44,220 nt of DNA from a virus. Each line of letters begins with the position of its first letter. The first letter of the stretch is position 1. Below are positions 8,072-18,000 of the stretch, piece by piece. The stretch is taken from positions 1 through 44,220 of the IMG/VR virus record IMGVR_UViG_3300028025_001992; one strand, written 5' to 3'. Under the pieces are notes generated by a model, which was not told where the DNA came from, searched no databases, and saw nothing but the letters and a program-made list of their open reading frames with translations. Made by a program: the position numbers and the translations under genes.

Positions 8072-9150
8072 GAGAAAATCCTATTGGCAAGAATAAGTTG
8101 GTCTGAATCTATAGCAAGACTATTTTGCAATGCTAATAGTAATGCGTCAACTTGTGCCTTAGTGTATACATTTGTGTAAGTGCTTAAAGTTTGGCTTGAG
8201 TCAACCCACAGGTATCCAGCAAGAGGTGAACTTGGAGCCGTTGGTTGGTAGTAAGCGCCAGCACCAAGGGAACCCGCTACACCAAAAACCCAGTCGTTTA
8301 AAGTTCCAGAACCGCCAATAGCATCAACATTGACGGTAATTACTGAACTTGCAATAGATGTAATTCCACCTTCCATGTAAGAAGCAGGGGTAGAAGAACT
8401 TGAAGCGCGAACTCTCATGCCAACGACAAAGGCACCTACAGAACCCACGGTAAATGCTTTTGAACCAGTACCAATTGCAAGACTTGTAGTAGATGAAGTT
8501 CCAGCATAACCAGCACCAGTGGCACCTGTAGAACCTGTTGCTCCTGTATCCCCACGAGGAATTGAAAAGTCAAAAGTAGCGGCGCTGGAAGTACCAACAT
8601 TTGTGACCGTTGCAGATGAACCAGCAGAACCCGTAGTTACGGTTCCTACTGCAATGGTCGCCGCAGTACCAGTTAATCCAGTGTCACCTCTTGGAATAGT
8701 AAAGTTAAAAGTTGCGGCGCTGGAAGTTCCTCCGTTAACAACAGTTGCAGAAGAACCAGCGCTACCCGTAGTGACGGTTCCAACTGCAATAGTCGCCGCT
8801 GTTCCTGTGGCTCCAGTGGCTCCTGTGTCTCCACGAGGAATTGTAAAGTCAAAAGTTGCTGAACCTGACGAACCAGAGTTTACTACAGTAGCGGAAGAAC
8901 CCGCCGCTCCTGTTGTGACCGTTCCAACTGCGATAGTCGCCGCTGAACCAGTAGGTCCAGTGTTGCCACGGGGAAGCGTAAAGTCAAAAATTGCGGCGCT
9001 TGAAGTACCAACATTTGTAACAACTGCCGAGCCACCAGCGGCACTAGTGGTAACAGTTCCAACTGCAATTGAAGCAGGAGGACCTATAGAACCAGCGGTA
9101 CCAAAGTTAATCCATTGAGTACCGTCCCAGACATAAGATGCTTTAGCCAT
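8068..9150 (-). CDS. Collagen-like tail fibre
   Basis: A 360-aa fibre. The N-terminal anchor is MAKASYVWDGTQWINFG. Four repeats of 45-49 residues follow (~26-212), each with AxIAVGTVTT and ending in a short G-x-T run, PRGDTGATG, so collagen-like triplets alternate with beta segments. A globular part follows with a TSLAIGTGSKAFTVGSVGAF segment, and the C-terminus holds YTKAQVDALL, a common helix at phage fibre ends. It is probably an extended trimeric shaft. Confidence 0.8.
   Translation of the reverse strand: MAKASYVWDGTQWINFGTAGSIGPPASIAVGTVTTSAAGGSAVVTNVGTSSAAIFDFTLPRGNTGPTGSAATIAVGTVTTGAAGSSATVVNSGSSGSATFDFTIPRGDTGATGATGTAATIAVGTVTTGSAGSSATVVNGGTSSAATFNFTIPRGDTGLTGTAATIAVGTVTTGSAGSSATVTNVGTSSAATFDFSIPRGDTGATGSTGATGAGYAGTSSTTSLAIGTGSKAFTVGSVGAFVVGMRVRASSSSTPASYMEGGITSIASSVITVNVDAIGGSGTLNDWVFGVAGSLGAGAYYQPTAPSSPLAGYLWVDSSQTLSTYTNVYTKAQVDALLLALQNSLAIDSDQLILANRIFS
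8515..9075 (-). repeat. Four tandem coding repeats in the collagen-like fibre
   Basis: Four in-frame units of about 45, 48, 45 and 49 codons. Each starts (A)xIAVGTVTT and ends PRGxTGxTG. Protein identity is high and DNA identity moderate, so unit number may vary between related phages by recombination. Confidence 0.75.
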
Positions 9151-10037
9151 TAAAAAGTCACCGTCCCAGTACCAGCAGTAAATCTATAAACTTTAAATCC
9201 AGAACGAACTGGTCTATCAAAAGTCATCCCTGTAATGCTTTTTATATCTGGATAAATGTTTGGATAGGCAATTACAATAATTCCCGAACCACCAGCCGCT
9301 CCATTAAAACCGTAGCCACCACCAGCGCCACCGCCACCGCCAGTGTTTGCGGTTCCAGCAGTACCAGCACTGACAGCACCCGTTCCACCAGCGCCACCGC
9401 CACCATTTCCACCAGCGCCACCTGAGCCAGAGTGAGGGGAACCACCACCGCCACCTGCTCTAAATGTTGCAGTCCCAGTTATTGAAGAAGAAACACCTAC
9501 TCCGCCAGCGCCACCCTGATTATTATTAGGAGTATTTTGCCCTACTCCACCAGCGCCACCGCCACCTGCACCAGACCTTGACGCACCATCAGCGCCATTT
9601 CCGTCTCCGCCTTTAAATCCTTGAAATGCAGTTCCAGCCCCACCTGCTGAAGAAACAGAGCCACCGCCACCAGAACCACCAGCAACTCCAGCGCCACCGC
9701 TAGACCGACCACCGCCACCGCCAATTGAAACAATTCCAGCAAATGAACTGTCTTGCCCGTTCACTCCTGCTCCTTCTCCAGTTGCTCCAGCGCCACCGTC
9801 ACCAATTGTTAAATTGTAAGAAACATCAATCTGAGCACTAAATCGTTCTGCATTTGCTCCCCCACCTGAAGATTCAGAAAAAATGCTTGAGCGATAACCG
9901 CCAGCGCCACCGCCACATCCAGCATTGTAGCCACCGCCACCACCTCCAGCAATAATTAAATAATCAATTGGAATTAAATAAGAATTAGAAAAAGTTAACT
10001 TTGATAAAAATTGTGTGTCAAAAGATTTTACGGACAT
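9150..10037 (-). CDS. Glycine-rich adhesin (2)
   Basis: A 295-aa protein, mostly a glycine-rich domain beginning IDYLIIAGGGGGGYNAGCGG and ending GSGIIVIAYPN, with many GGGG/GGAGG loops. The last ~40 residues (TGMTFDRPVRSGFKVYRFTA) form a separate beta segment. It shares the glycine-rich plan with the gene at 7136-8071 but differs in loop sequence, as expected for proteins contacting variable receptors. It abuts both neighbours (1-base overlaps). Confidence 0.75.
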   Translation of the reverse strand: MSVKSFDTQFLSKLTFSNSYLIPIDYLIIAGGGGGGYNAGCGGGAGGYRSSIFSESSGGGANAERFSAQIDVSYNLTIGDGGAGATGEGAGVNGQDSSFAGIVSIGGGGGRSSGGAGVAGGSGGGGSVSSAGGAGTAFQGFKGGDGNGADGASRSGAGGGGAGGVGQNTPNNNQGGAGGVGVSSSITGTATFRAGGGGGSPHSGSGGAGGNGGGGAGGTGAVSAGTAGTANTGGGGGAGGGYGFNGAAGGSGIIVIAYPNIYPDIKSITGMTFDRPVRSGFKVYRFTAGTGTVTF

Positions 10038-10366
10038 TAGGTAATCTCCGTGCCAAAAATTCCAAACGATAGGTTGGCAGTAGAAGCATAAACAGTTACA
10101 ACGTCAGTAGCCCCTAACGAAATACCAAGAGTTAGTGGTGTTGTGTCATTTGCGCCAACTAAAACGTCATAAGCAATGTAATGCTGATTAGCCAAAGTTG
10201 CCCCAAGTGGTCGAATGGCAATTCGATAAGTAGCAGTAGTAGCGGCGCGATTAGCAATAGTAATTGTAGAAATAATTGACTGAGTAGCCGCAGGAACCGT
10301 GTAAAGTGTTGTGGCAGTAGTGGCTGAAGGAGCCAACTGACCTAAAACTTTGTATGTAAATGCCAT
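10037..10366 (-). CDS. Small beta-rich tail-tip protein
   Basis: A 109-aa protein, Ala/Thr-rich and predicted all beta. It starts MAFTYKVLGQLAPSATTATT and has an AATTATYRIAIRPLGATLAN segment and a VLVGANDTTPLTLGISL segment. This pattern is common in small structural proteins of phages beside fibres. It overlaps the glycine-rich adhesin gene by 1 base. The function is likely a junction or cap in the tail tip (inference). Confidence 0.6.
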   Translation of the reverse strand: MAFTYKVLGQLAPSATTATTLYTVPAATQSIISTITIANRAATTATYRIAIRPLGATLANQHYIAYDVLVGANDTTPLTLGISLGATDVVTVYASTANLSFGIFGTEIT

Positions 10367-10367
10367 T

Positions 10368-10829
10368 TCAGGCTCCCATCAATAAAAAGAAATGCGGAAT
10401 TAAGTTTAAATCTGCAACGTCAACATCTGACTCAATCCAAACGTCACCAATTGCAGGAGAAGCAGGGGCATCGGGTTGATAAGCCACATTTCCAGTTCCG
10501 CCACCGCCACCGCCACCAGCGAGACCATAAGGAGCAAGTTGACCAATTGCAAAAATGTCAGTGTTATCTGTTACAAGCCAAACAGCCTGATTAACGTCTG
10601 GGGTAAAGTTACCAAAAAGTTTAATGCCAGCAGTTACAACAGCATTTCCAGCGTCATCAACCGCTCCAGCAATTTGAACATCAACCGTATTGGCAACGGA
10701 ACTATAGGCAATTACTTTTCCCTGTCTAAAACGAACTGGATTGCCTTCGTTAACAAGAGCCTTTTTAAGTAAATCAAAATTTCCGCCAATAGCAGGACGG
10801 CGATTAGGCTGTGGGCTTGTCCTAGCCAT
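10368..10829 (-). CDS. Baseplate/tail-spike-like small protein
   Basis: A 153-aa protein. Residues ~30-100 look like an OB-type beta domain (VRFRQGKVIAYSSVANTVDV, then VNQAVWLVTDNTDIFAIGQL) as found in phage spike/hub proteins. A flexible loop GGGGGGGTG leads to YQPDAPASPAIGDVWIESD, a common phage linker also seen in similar form in the collagen-like fibre (YYQPTAPSSPLAGYLWVDSS). It may connect the tail hub to the fibres. Confidence 0.55.
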   Translation of the reverse strand: MARTSPQPNRRPAIGGNFDLLKKALVNEGNPVRFRQGKVIAYSSVANTVDVQIAGAVDDAGNAVVTAGIKLFGNFTPDVNQAVWLVTDNTDIFAIGQLAPYGLAGGGGGGGTGNVAYQPDAPASPAIGDVWIESDVDVADLNLIPHFFLLMGA

Positions 10830-10832
10830 AAC

Positions 10833-11972
10833 TTAAATCTTAACTATGTAGTTGACATCAATGTACGGTGGAATGTTAGAAACTGAATCGCTTGTGCCCT
10901 GACCGTGAGTATGAGCGCCTTCTCCGCCACTTGTATTAAACGCCGCAGGGTCAAGTGTGTGAGTGTGCGTTGTACTACTAACAGTTGAGTCATTACCAGC
11001 ATTGTAAGTATGACCGCTTGTAGTGTTACCAGTTCCGCCACCCGTGTAATCAGTTGCTCCATTTGTACCAAGGGCCCCAGCAGTGTTCATTCCGTGGTAG
11101 TGGTCTGCGCCAGCGCCGTCAGTTGTTTCTGAACCAATGTTCAAACTGTGAGTGTGAGACGAACTTGCTACGTTTTGGGATGAACCTAAAGGCGTACTTA
11201 GGTTTGCGCTTCCAGTAGATGTAGTAGTTGACGGCGGGTTGTATCCGTGAGTGTGGTTAACACTGGCATTACCAGTATTGTGCCCGTGGTCAGCGGTATT
11301 GTGAACGTGGTCAGCGGTAGTGTGGTAGTGGTCATCAACAACGTGAGCGTGACCGCCACCAGTAATACTTTGAGACGGAATATCAATTTCGTGATTGTGC
11401 CCACCAGCAGAACCCGTACTTAAACCAGTATTTATGTGTTGATGAGTAGCAGAACCACCAGCAGTTCCAGAAAGAGTTCCAGTAAGAGCAGAACCACGAG
11501 CAAAACGCTCACGCAAATCTGGCAGATTAAAAGTAGTTGAACCATTACCAGCACCGTATCGTGTTCCAAATAAATCAAAAAGACCACTGTAAGTAGAGCG
11601 TGATACCGCACTGCCAGTACAAAATAACCAACCATTTGGAGCAGTAGTTCCCAAGTATTGAATCATTGCACCCGTTGGAACTGTACCCGCTAAAGGGTCA
11701 ACTGTGGCAGAAATAGTTACGTTTGCAGAACCGTCAAAAGATGCCGAACCTGACAAACTTCCACCAAGAGAAATAGTCCTAGCAGTTGACAATTTAGTTG
11801 CGGTAGATGAATTACCATTAATGTCAATAACAGGTAGGACACCATTAAAAGCACCGCCACCAGTAGCATTTAAGTAGTTATCAATGTCTTCTGCCAACTG
11901 GCGTATATCGCGTGGGATGTCTGGGTCATCAGCAGAAACGGGGTATCTAAACCCGCTTGTGGTTGTTGCCAT
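10833..11972 (-). CDS. Tail fibre with collar domain and longest HxH needle (4)
   Basis: A 379-aa fibre. The N-terminus (MATTTSGFRYPVSADDPDIP, then a helix DIRQLAEDIDNYL) is typical of actinophage minor tail/fibre proteins. Residues ~95-165 are the collar domain (TGAMIQYLGTTAPNGWLFCT, then TFNLPDLRERFARG). The distal region holds about eleven HxH pairs (HQH, HNH, HAH, HYH, HVH, HGH, HTH, HTH, HYH, HTH, HTH) and ends NIPPYIDVNYIVKI. It is the first gene of the fibre cluster and so may be the main fibre. Confidence 0.8.
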   Translation of the reverse strand: MATTTSGFRYPVSADDPDIPRDIRQLAEDIDNYLNATGGGAFNGVLPVIDINGNSSTATKLSTARTISLGGSLSGSASFDGSANVTISATVDPLAGTVPTGAMIQYLGTTAPNGWLFCTGSAVSRSTYSGLFDLFGTRYGAGNGSTTFNLPDLRERFARGSALTGTLSGTAGGSATHQHINTGLSTGSAGGHNHEIDIPSQSITGGGHAHVVDDHYHTTADHVHNTADHGHNTGNASVNHTHGYNPPSTTTSTGSANLSTPLGSSQNVASSSHTHSLNIGSETTDGAGADHYHGMNTAGALGTNGATDYTGGGTGNTTSGHTYNAGNDSTVSSTTHTHTLDPAAFNTSGGEGAHTHGQGTSDSVSNIPPYIDVNYIVKI

Positions 11973-12007
11973 TTACAAATCTCCTTTTGCGAATCTCATA
12001 ATTTTAC

Positions 12008-13279
12008 CTAACTAATCCCTACGTTTGCCGCTAGGAAACGAACTGAGCGAGCCTTTGCAGACATTGATTCCGTAGGGGATAGTGGAATTGACATAGAGTC
12101 AATAATTAAAACTACGTTAATTCTGGTTCCAGAATTTTGAATTTGAACAATGTCGTAAACATCATGGGCTGGATTTACAATCTGAGACCATGAAATTTCT
12201 TCCGCCGCACCTGTGTAACGACCTAAAAGTTTCTGGGCGGAAGATTGAGCAACTTCTGGGCTAGTGAGCAAAGTAGATGTTAGAAAGATTGGAACTTCAC
12301 CGAATGGACCGTACCGATAGGTAGGAGAGTTAACGTCATCATCCCATGCTTCTGCCCTGTAAGGTTCAAGCATTGCGGTTCCCTCGGCAGTCAAAATAAC
12401 GCCATTGTATGTGTACTCAGTAGTTAATCTGCGATTAACTCCAAGAAGCATTGCTTCTTCATTTTCAATGTAATAAGTGGATGGTGTTGCTGTACTTGGG
12501 TCTGGAAATGCTTGCATTGAACAAACACCTTCTGCGTCAAAATACAAATCGTATCCAGATTTTTCTGCTACCGATACTGCTCCAGCCCAAGGGTCAGTTC
12601 CAGTTTGAAATACAAGTTGATTAATTTGTAAATCAACTGCTGGCAAATCTAATTCAATATCAGTAAATCTATCAATTAAAATTTCAGACAAAATACTAAC
12701 TAAGTTTCCAGCAGGTGCAACATAAGGAGCAGTCCAACGATTTCTGGAAATTTTTAGCGAACGGTCAACTCCATTAACATTAATGACTACACCTTGGTCA
12801 TTGTCAGAAATTTCAACATTTGTAATAATAAAAACACCAAGAGGGACTTCTTCAACTGACCCATCATCATAGGTAACACCGCGCCAAACGTGAATTTCGT
12901 TACCGAATGGGCTTAAAGGAGAAAATCCTGTTTCTGGAACAAATTCGGCTGGCGGTAAATCAACGTCATAACGAGAAATAAATTTCAGTACAGGATAGGC
13001 AGAAACAAAACTATCAATAGTGGCATAGTCTACATATTCGTCAGCAACGTCTGAGTAAGTATTGTAAATAGGAACTCTAACTACAGTATTTCTTGTTGAA
13101 GAATCTGATAAAGAAAGGCTTAATGTTCTACGGGCTAAATTTTTGGAATCAACTGTTACATTTCCAGAATTAGGATACAAAATGAGTACGGTTCTATTTC
13201 CTGAACGAACTTCAACTCGTATAGAACTATTGTGGGTATAGCGAATTGTTTGTAAAAATTCAGGGGTTACGGCATACAT
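12008..13279 (-). CDS. Minor tail protein (tail hub, DUF5047-like)
   Basis: A 423-aa protein starting MYAVTPEFLQTIRYTHNSSI. It has repeated beta segments, GVFIITNVEISDNDQGVVIN and the block SVAEKSGYDLYFDAEGVCSM typical of actinophage minor tail proteins that act as baseplate hub components (DUF5047-type, from memory). It follows the 599-aa tail protein with a 1-base overlap and precedes the fibre genes, as expected for a hub onto which fibres assemble. Confidence 0.7.
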   Translation of the reverse strand: MYAVTPEFLQTIRYTHNSSIRVEVRSGNRTVLILYPNSGNVTVDSKNLARRTLSLSLSDSSTRNTVVRVPIYNTYSDVADEYVDYATIDSFVSAYPVLKFISRYDVDLPPAEFVPETGFSPLSPFGNEIHVWRGVTYDDGSVEEVPLGVFIITNVEISDNDQGVVINVNGVDRSLKISRNRWTAPYVAPAGNLVSILSEILIDRFTDIELDLPAVDLQINQLVFQTGTDPWAGAVSVAEKSGYDLYFDAEGVCSMQAFPDPSTATPSTYYIENEEAMLLGVNRRLTTEYTYNGVILTAEGTAMLEPYRAEAWDDDVNSPTYRYGPFGEVPIFLTSTLLTSPEVAQSSAQKLLGRYTGAAEEISWSQIVNPAHDVYDIVQIQNSGTRINVVLIIDSMSIPLSPTESMSAKARSVRFLAANVGIS

Positions 13280-15078
13280 TAATACGCCTCAATTTCTACA
13301 TAATCAACACTTACGCGCCGAATTCGTCTACCCGAAGTTCCTCCCAATTGCCAAGAACGAGAAATTAAACGAACGTATTTTTGTGTTCCGTATGGGTCTT
13401 GAACAAGAAGTTTTCCTTGGTAACGCAAAATAGTTTCTAGTGAATTAAATTCGCTATCAGTAATAGTTGTAATTGTGTACTGACCATCATTACCATAAAC
13501 ATAACCTCCAACCACAACTGGAGTGGTTCTGCCAAGTGGTCTAAATACGGCTACAGATTCGGTAAATCCTTCTTGAATTCCGTTGGCAACTCTAACTCCA
13601 CCTATGTTTAAGGCAGAATCGTTTACTGCCTTAAACCACCATGTAGCATCATTTGAAATTGCAACAGTTAGGTTAGCGGAATAGTTTGATGTAGATAGAT
13701 TTTCTCCTAAAACTCCAATAGCCGCAACGCGATAAACAACATTTTGTCCTCTTGGTGCTTCGTAGTCAATAATAGAAACAGTAAATGTACCATCTGGTAC
13801 TAAAGCATCGGCTCCTCTAACATCAACCCAAGTATTTGCTCCATCATCTGAGCGTTCAATGTTAAAGTATTGTGAATCAAAACCAAGAGCAACAACGCTT
13901 GCTCCAACTGCGCTAATGCTTACATAATTTGAACTTGAGTTATAGGTGGCAGATAAAGTTGGAATTGTTGGTGTAACAACATCTTGAGTGTACTGATTAA
14001 AGTCCCAGTCAGAATAAAGAATGTTTCCAGCAATAACTTTTCCAGCGCGTAGATATACACGATATACGCCATCTACAAGAAGGGTTCCATCGGTTATACC
14101 AGTGCTAAAGTCACCCGAAGCAATTTCTCCAGAATCATAAATTGGAATAGAGGTTGTTGGGTTAAATCCAACTGCTCCAAATTGTGCGGCGGTAAAAAAT
14201 TTAATTTGGTAATAATCTTGCTGGTCTCCGTCCGAATCTGTGTAAGTCCATTCAATTGTTGGAGATGAGGTAGTTGATACCACTGTTGTTGAAAATAAAG
14301 TATGAGTACCAGACTGTGTTCCACTGGTGTTAATTTTTGTTCCAGCGGTTGCATTAGCCAAAGTGGTAGAAAGATTAAAAGTATTTGTGGCTGGATTTGT
14401 TACATAATAAACAGTATTTGCCGTTAAACCAGTGGGTAAAGCACCTGTAGTTGTAAAATAAACGGGAGCGCCAAGGGTTAATCCATGAGCATTTTTAGTG
14501 ACAACTGCTGGAGAAGCAATTGTCATTGTTGCAGTACCAAGGCTAGTTGTGCCATTTGGAGACGTAATGTTTACAGATGGTTGGTTTGCAACATCAACAT
14601 CTACATAAACTTCGTTTAAGGTAGTTTGAAAAGTATCTTCTCTATACTCACTAAATTGAGCGCGTATGCCATTTAATCTAGATTGTGTCCATTCTTGACC
14701 ATCTGGGGATGAAGAATACCAAGGACCTGTAAATAAAGTTTCGGTTAAATACTCACCACGGACAGCAATCGGAGTTGTGTAACTAGCGGTACCACCAAGA
14801 AGAATACCCAACTGAGCATCAAATTTACCAGTGTTATCTGGGGTCTTTGCTTTAATACGCAATCTAACTTGACGAACTCTTTGAGTAGCAGACAAAGAAA
14901 CGCTATCTGGAAAAGTAAATGAACAGCGCTGGGTTCCAATTAAAGAACCGTCTTTTTTAATACCAGTGGTATTTACATCATCAGCAAGACCAGCAACTTT
15001 AGTAGCCGCCGCTCCAACTTTAAGAAAGTTTGCAACTCCAGTGCTATCAGCATTTGGACGAATAGTTGTAACAGCCAT
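13279..15078 (-). CDS. Minor tail protein with beta-sandwich domains
   Basis: A 599-aa protein directly downstream of the tape measure, in the distal-tail/hub position. Residues ~1-165 form a beta domain. Residues ~180-250 carry a repeat common in phage tail proteins (VTKNAHGLTLGAPVYFTTTG, then VYYVTNPATNTFNLST). Then come fibronectin-III-like segments (SPTIEWTYTDSDGDQQDYYQ). The C-terminus is a second tail-type domain (VVVGGYVYGNDGQYTITTIT, then RLISRSWQLGG). It probably links tail tube and baseplate. Confidence 0.7.
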   Translation of the reverse strand: MAVTTIRPNADSTGVANFLKVGAAATKVAGLADDVNTTGIKKDGSLIGTQRCSFTFPDSVSLSATQRVRQVRLRIKAKTPDNTGKFDAQLGILLGGTASYTTPIAVRGEYLTETLFTGPWYSSSPDGQEWTQSRLNGIRAQFSEYREDTFQTTLNEVYVDVDVANQPSVNITSPNGTTSLGTATMTIASPAVVTKNAHGLTLGAPVYFTTTGALPTGLTANTVYYVTNPATNTFNLSTTLANATAGTKINTSGTQSGTHTLFSTTVVSTTSSPTIEWTYTDSDGDQQDYYQIKFFTAAQFGAVGFNPTTSIPIYDSGEIASGDFSTGITDGTLLVDGVYRVYLRAGKVIAGNILYSDWDFNQYTQDVVTPTIPTLSATYNSSSNYVSISAVGASVVALGFDSQYFNIERSDDGANTWVDVRGADALVPDGTFTVSIIDYEAPRGQNVVYRVAAIGVLGENLSTSNYSANLTVAISNDATWWFKAVNDSALNIGGVRVANGIQEGFTESVAVFRPLGRTTPVVVGGYVYGNDGQYTITTITDSEFNSLETILRYQGKLLVQDPYGTQKYVRLISRSWQLGGTSGRRIRRVSVDYVEIEAY

Positions 15079-15080
15079 CG

Positions 15081-18000
15081 TTATGCCCTCTGATTCGCTA
15101 GTTCGCGTGCCAACTCAGCCATTGCTTCTGCAATAGCCGAATTAACAGTTTCTCTGATGTCAGTTCTTGTTTCGTTATCCAAGTTATCGCCAAATACAAT
15201 TTGAACTGCGCCTTCTTTAACTTCAATAGTGGTATTTACTACACCTTGGGCTTCAACTGTTCCCATACCAAATTGTGAACGAGCGGCGATGTCACCAATT
15301 GCTGAACCTGCAAGGTCAATACCACTTTGGAAACTATTAACTTGACTTACAGCAGATTGACCTTCTTTAACAAGAGCGGCCGCCATAGCGCCACCTGCAA
15401 CTGGACCCGCTTGAATAAGTTCTTGTAGTGATGCGTTATTAAGACCAAGACCAGCGAGAGTTCGTAAGTCAGTACCAAACTTAGTAATTTTTGCAAGACG
15501 CTGACGCATATTGTCAATAATCATGTTTGCGGTAACTGGAACGCCTTGGTCGGGATTAAGACTTGCTATACCGCCAAAATCGTTAATTCCTTTTTTAACT
15601 TGGTCTGAAAAAGCCAAAACCTGTTGCGCTTGTTTTTGAATTTCAGAAAGAGCGGATTTAGCCGCTTCAGTAACTCTCTTTAATCGGTCAGACGCTCTCT
15701 GAGCGGCGCCGTCAGCACCATCAGCAACGTCATTTATAGCATCTGTTATTGGGTCAAATAAAGTTTCGGATTCGTTTCCAATTGTTTTACCAGCGCTATC
15801 AAACATACCTTGAACAAGGTCAAGGAATCCAGAAATACCTTCAGTTAAGTTTTGACTAAATCCTTCTTGAGTAAAATCAAGAACGCTAGTAGCGGCGCTT
15901 CTTAGCCACGCCGCCGCGACCAAAGCGGCATTTACCAGAGTATCTGCAATGCCACTGCCCCAGTCTTTATTAGCAAAATCTGTAATTTTTTTGGCTATGT
16001 CTTTTAGAAATGTTCCAGCAGTTTTAGCACCATTAGAAAGACCAGTAATAACACCTTCAGCAAAATTTCCTACATTTATGCTAGAAATTCTGTTTGCTGT
16101 ACCTTCTAAACCTCTTTGAATTCCTCTTAACGCTTTAGCGCCAGCATTTGTAAATTTAAATACTGTATCTGTGTAACTGCCAATTTGCCGAGCGGCTTCT
16201 TCCGCAGAATTATTTCCACCTCTAAAGACTCCCGTAATGGCATCTACAATTCCTTTTACTAAATTTCTAGCGGCGCTAAATACTCCAGTAAGAAGTTTGC
16301 CAAGTATTCTTAAAGTTCCTCTAGCAAAATCAGCAACTACATCACCAATTTTGTTAAATCCTTGGCTAAATCCTTCACCAAATTCTGCAACTGCTTCTAA
16401 TAATCCAGCAAAAAATCCAACTATGTTTGCAACGCTTTGAATAAAGTAAACAACAAAACTTTTAATTACTTCGCCAATGTAAGTCCAAACAGTAGCCATA
16501 GCCTTTGCGATGAAAGAACCCGCTGAAATTAAAGAAGAGAAGGCAAGAAGTAATTCAGCAAAATAATTAATAACGCCAGCAATAACAAAACCAACTACTT
16601 TAATAATTCCGTTAAATACTAAAATAAACAAGTCTCTTAGGGCACCGCCTTGACCCATTACGTTGGCAAATCCTTCAAGCAAACTAGCCATAGTGTTAAG
16701 TATGAAGCCAACTCCAGCGCCAATCGCCCTAGCAACGGTATCTATTACGCTTGTAATTACATTTCGGAATGTTTCTGATGTTCGCCACAAATAAACAAAT
16801 GCTGTCACTAAACCAATAATTGCAAGAACAGGAAATGAGAAAGAAGCGGCTAAGAAAGTATTTACTGCGGCAACTACTTTTGTAATTCCAATGTAAATTT
16901 TTGTCCAATTTGCAAGCAATTGATAAGCAATTGTGGCTACTCCAATGCCAGTTGCCAAAGCAATTGCAAAATCTTTATTTTTTGCCATCCAATTTGTCAC
17001 ATAAGAAATAACAGTAGCCAAACTATTAATTATTCCAACCAAACTAGCAACAGCAAAAGAAAGAACTCCGCCTAGAGCACCTGCAACTCCCGTAGCCATG
17101 TCTTTCAATGGGACAAAGGCTTTAAACAAATTAACAAATGCTTCTTGTAGTGCTGGAGTTGTCATAACTAGGGCTACAAGCGCTCCTAATAATGGATTTA
17201 AACCACCAACAAGATTTCCAACAATAGGAACACCCTGCAAAAGATTTTTTCCAAATAAAATTCCTAATCCAGTTCCAACAGAAGCAATTATCGGTATAAA
17301 TTTAGCAAAAGTTTCTGCAAGAGCCTTGGTTTTTATTTCCAACATTCCTGCTGAACCACCAATTTCAGTAAGTCTGTCTCCATACATTTTTACGGTGTTT
17401 GCAGTTTCTTGAATTCCTTTTAAGAATTTTTTAAGTGCTTCCATTCCAGCAACAATTGGAGCGGTTATGTAAGTAAATGCTCTGCCAATAGCGTCAACTA
17501 CGGGAGTAAGCGCTCCGCCTTCACGAACCAATCCAGTAAATGCTTTAAGGGCATCGTAAGTATTAAGAATTAAAGGTCCAAACGCTGTAGTTAATCCTTG
17601 ACCAACTGCTACTTGAATTTCGTTAAACAGACGCGGATAAGAACGCAAAACTTTTGCTGGTTCCTTCATGGCCGCTTCATAAACTCCAGCAACTTTGGCG
17701 CCTTCAGCAATAACCATGTTAGTAATTGCTTGTTTTTTCTGATACTCAGTTAAGGCTTTGGCGCTTGTATTGTTTGCACGAGCGTACTCTTCAAATGCTT
17801 GTGACGCTGTTTTGGTAATACCTAAGTGACGCAACATCAGGGTGTCTTGATTCATAATTGCGTAAGTCAAGCGCATTGCGGTATCTGTAGAGTTTGCACC
17901 AGACAAAACCGCTAAGTCCTGAGCAACACGGGCAACCTTGGATGAATCTGCTAATTGCAAGTTAGCCTTGGCATACAACAAAACCATTTGTTGAGCGGCC

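Noticed and set aside
8515-9075. Regular tandem repeats that might suggest a CRISPR array
   Set aside because: Units are 135-147 bases, in frame, and code for a collagen-like fibre; there are no short identical repeats with unique spacers and no cas genes.
8519-9118. 199-aa plus-strand frame rich in PVAPVxP repeats
   Set aside because: It is the reverse reading of the collagen-like repeats; all supported genes are on the minus strand and the frame only reflects repeat codon structure.
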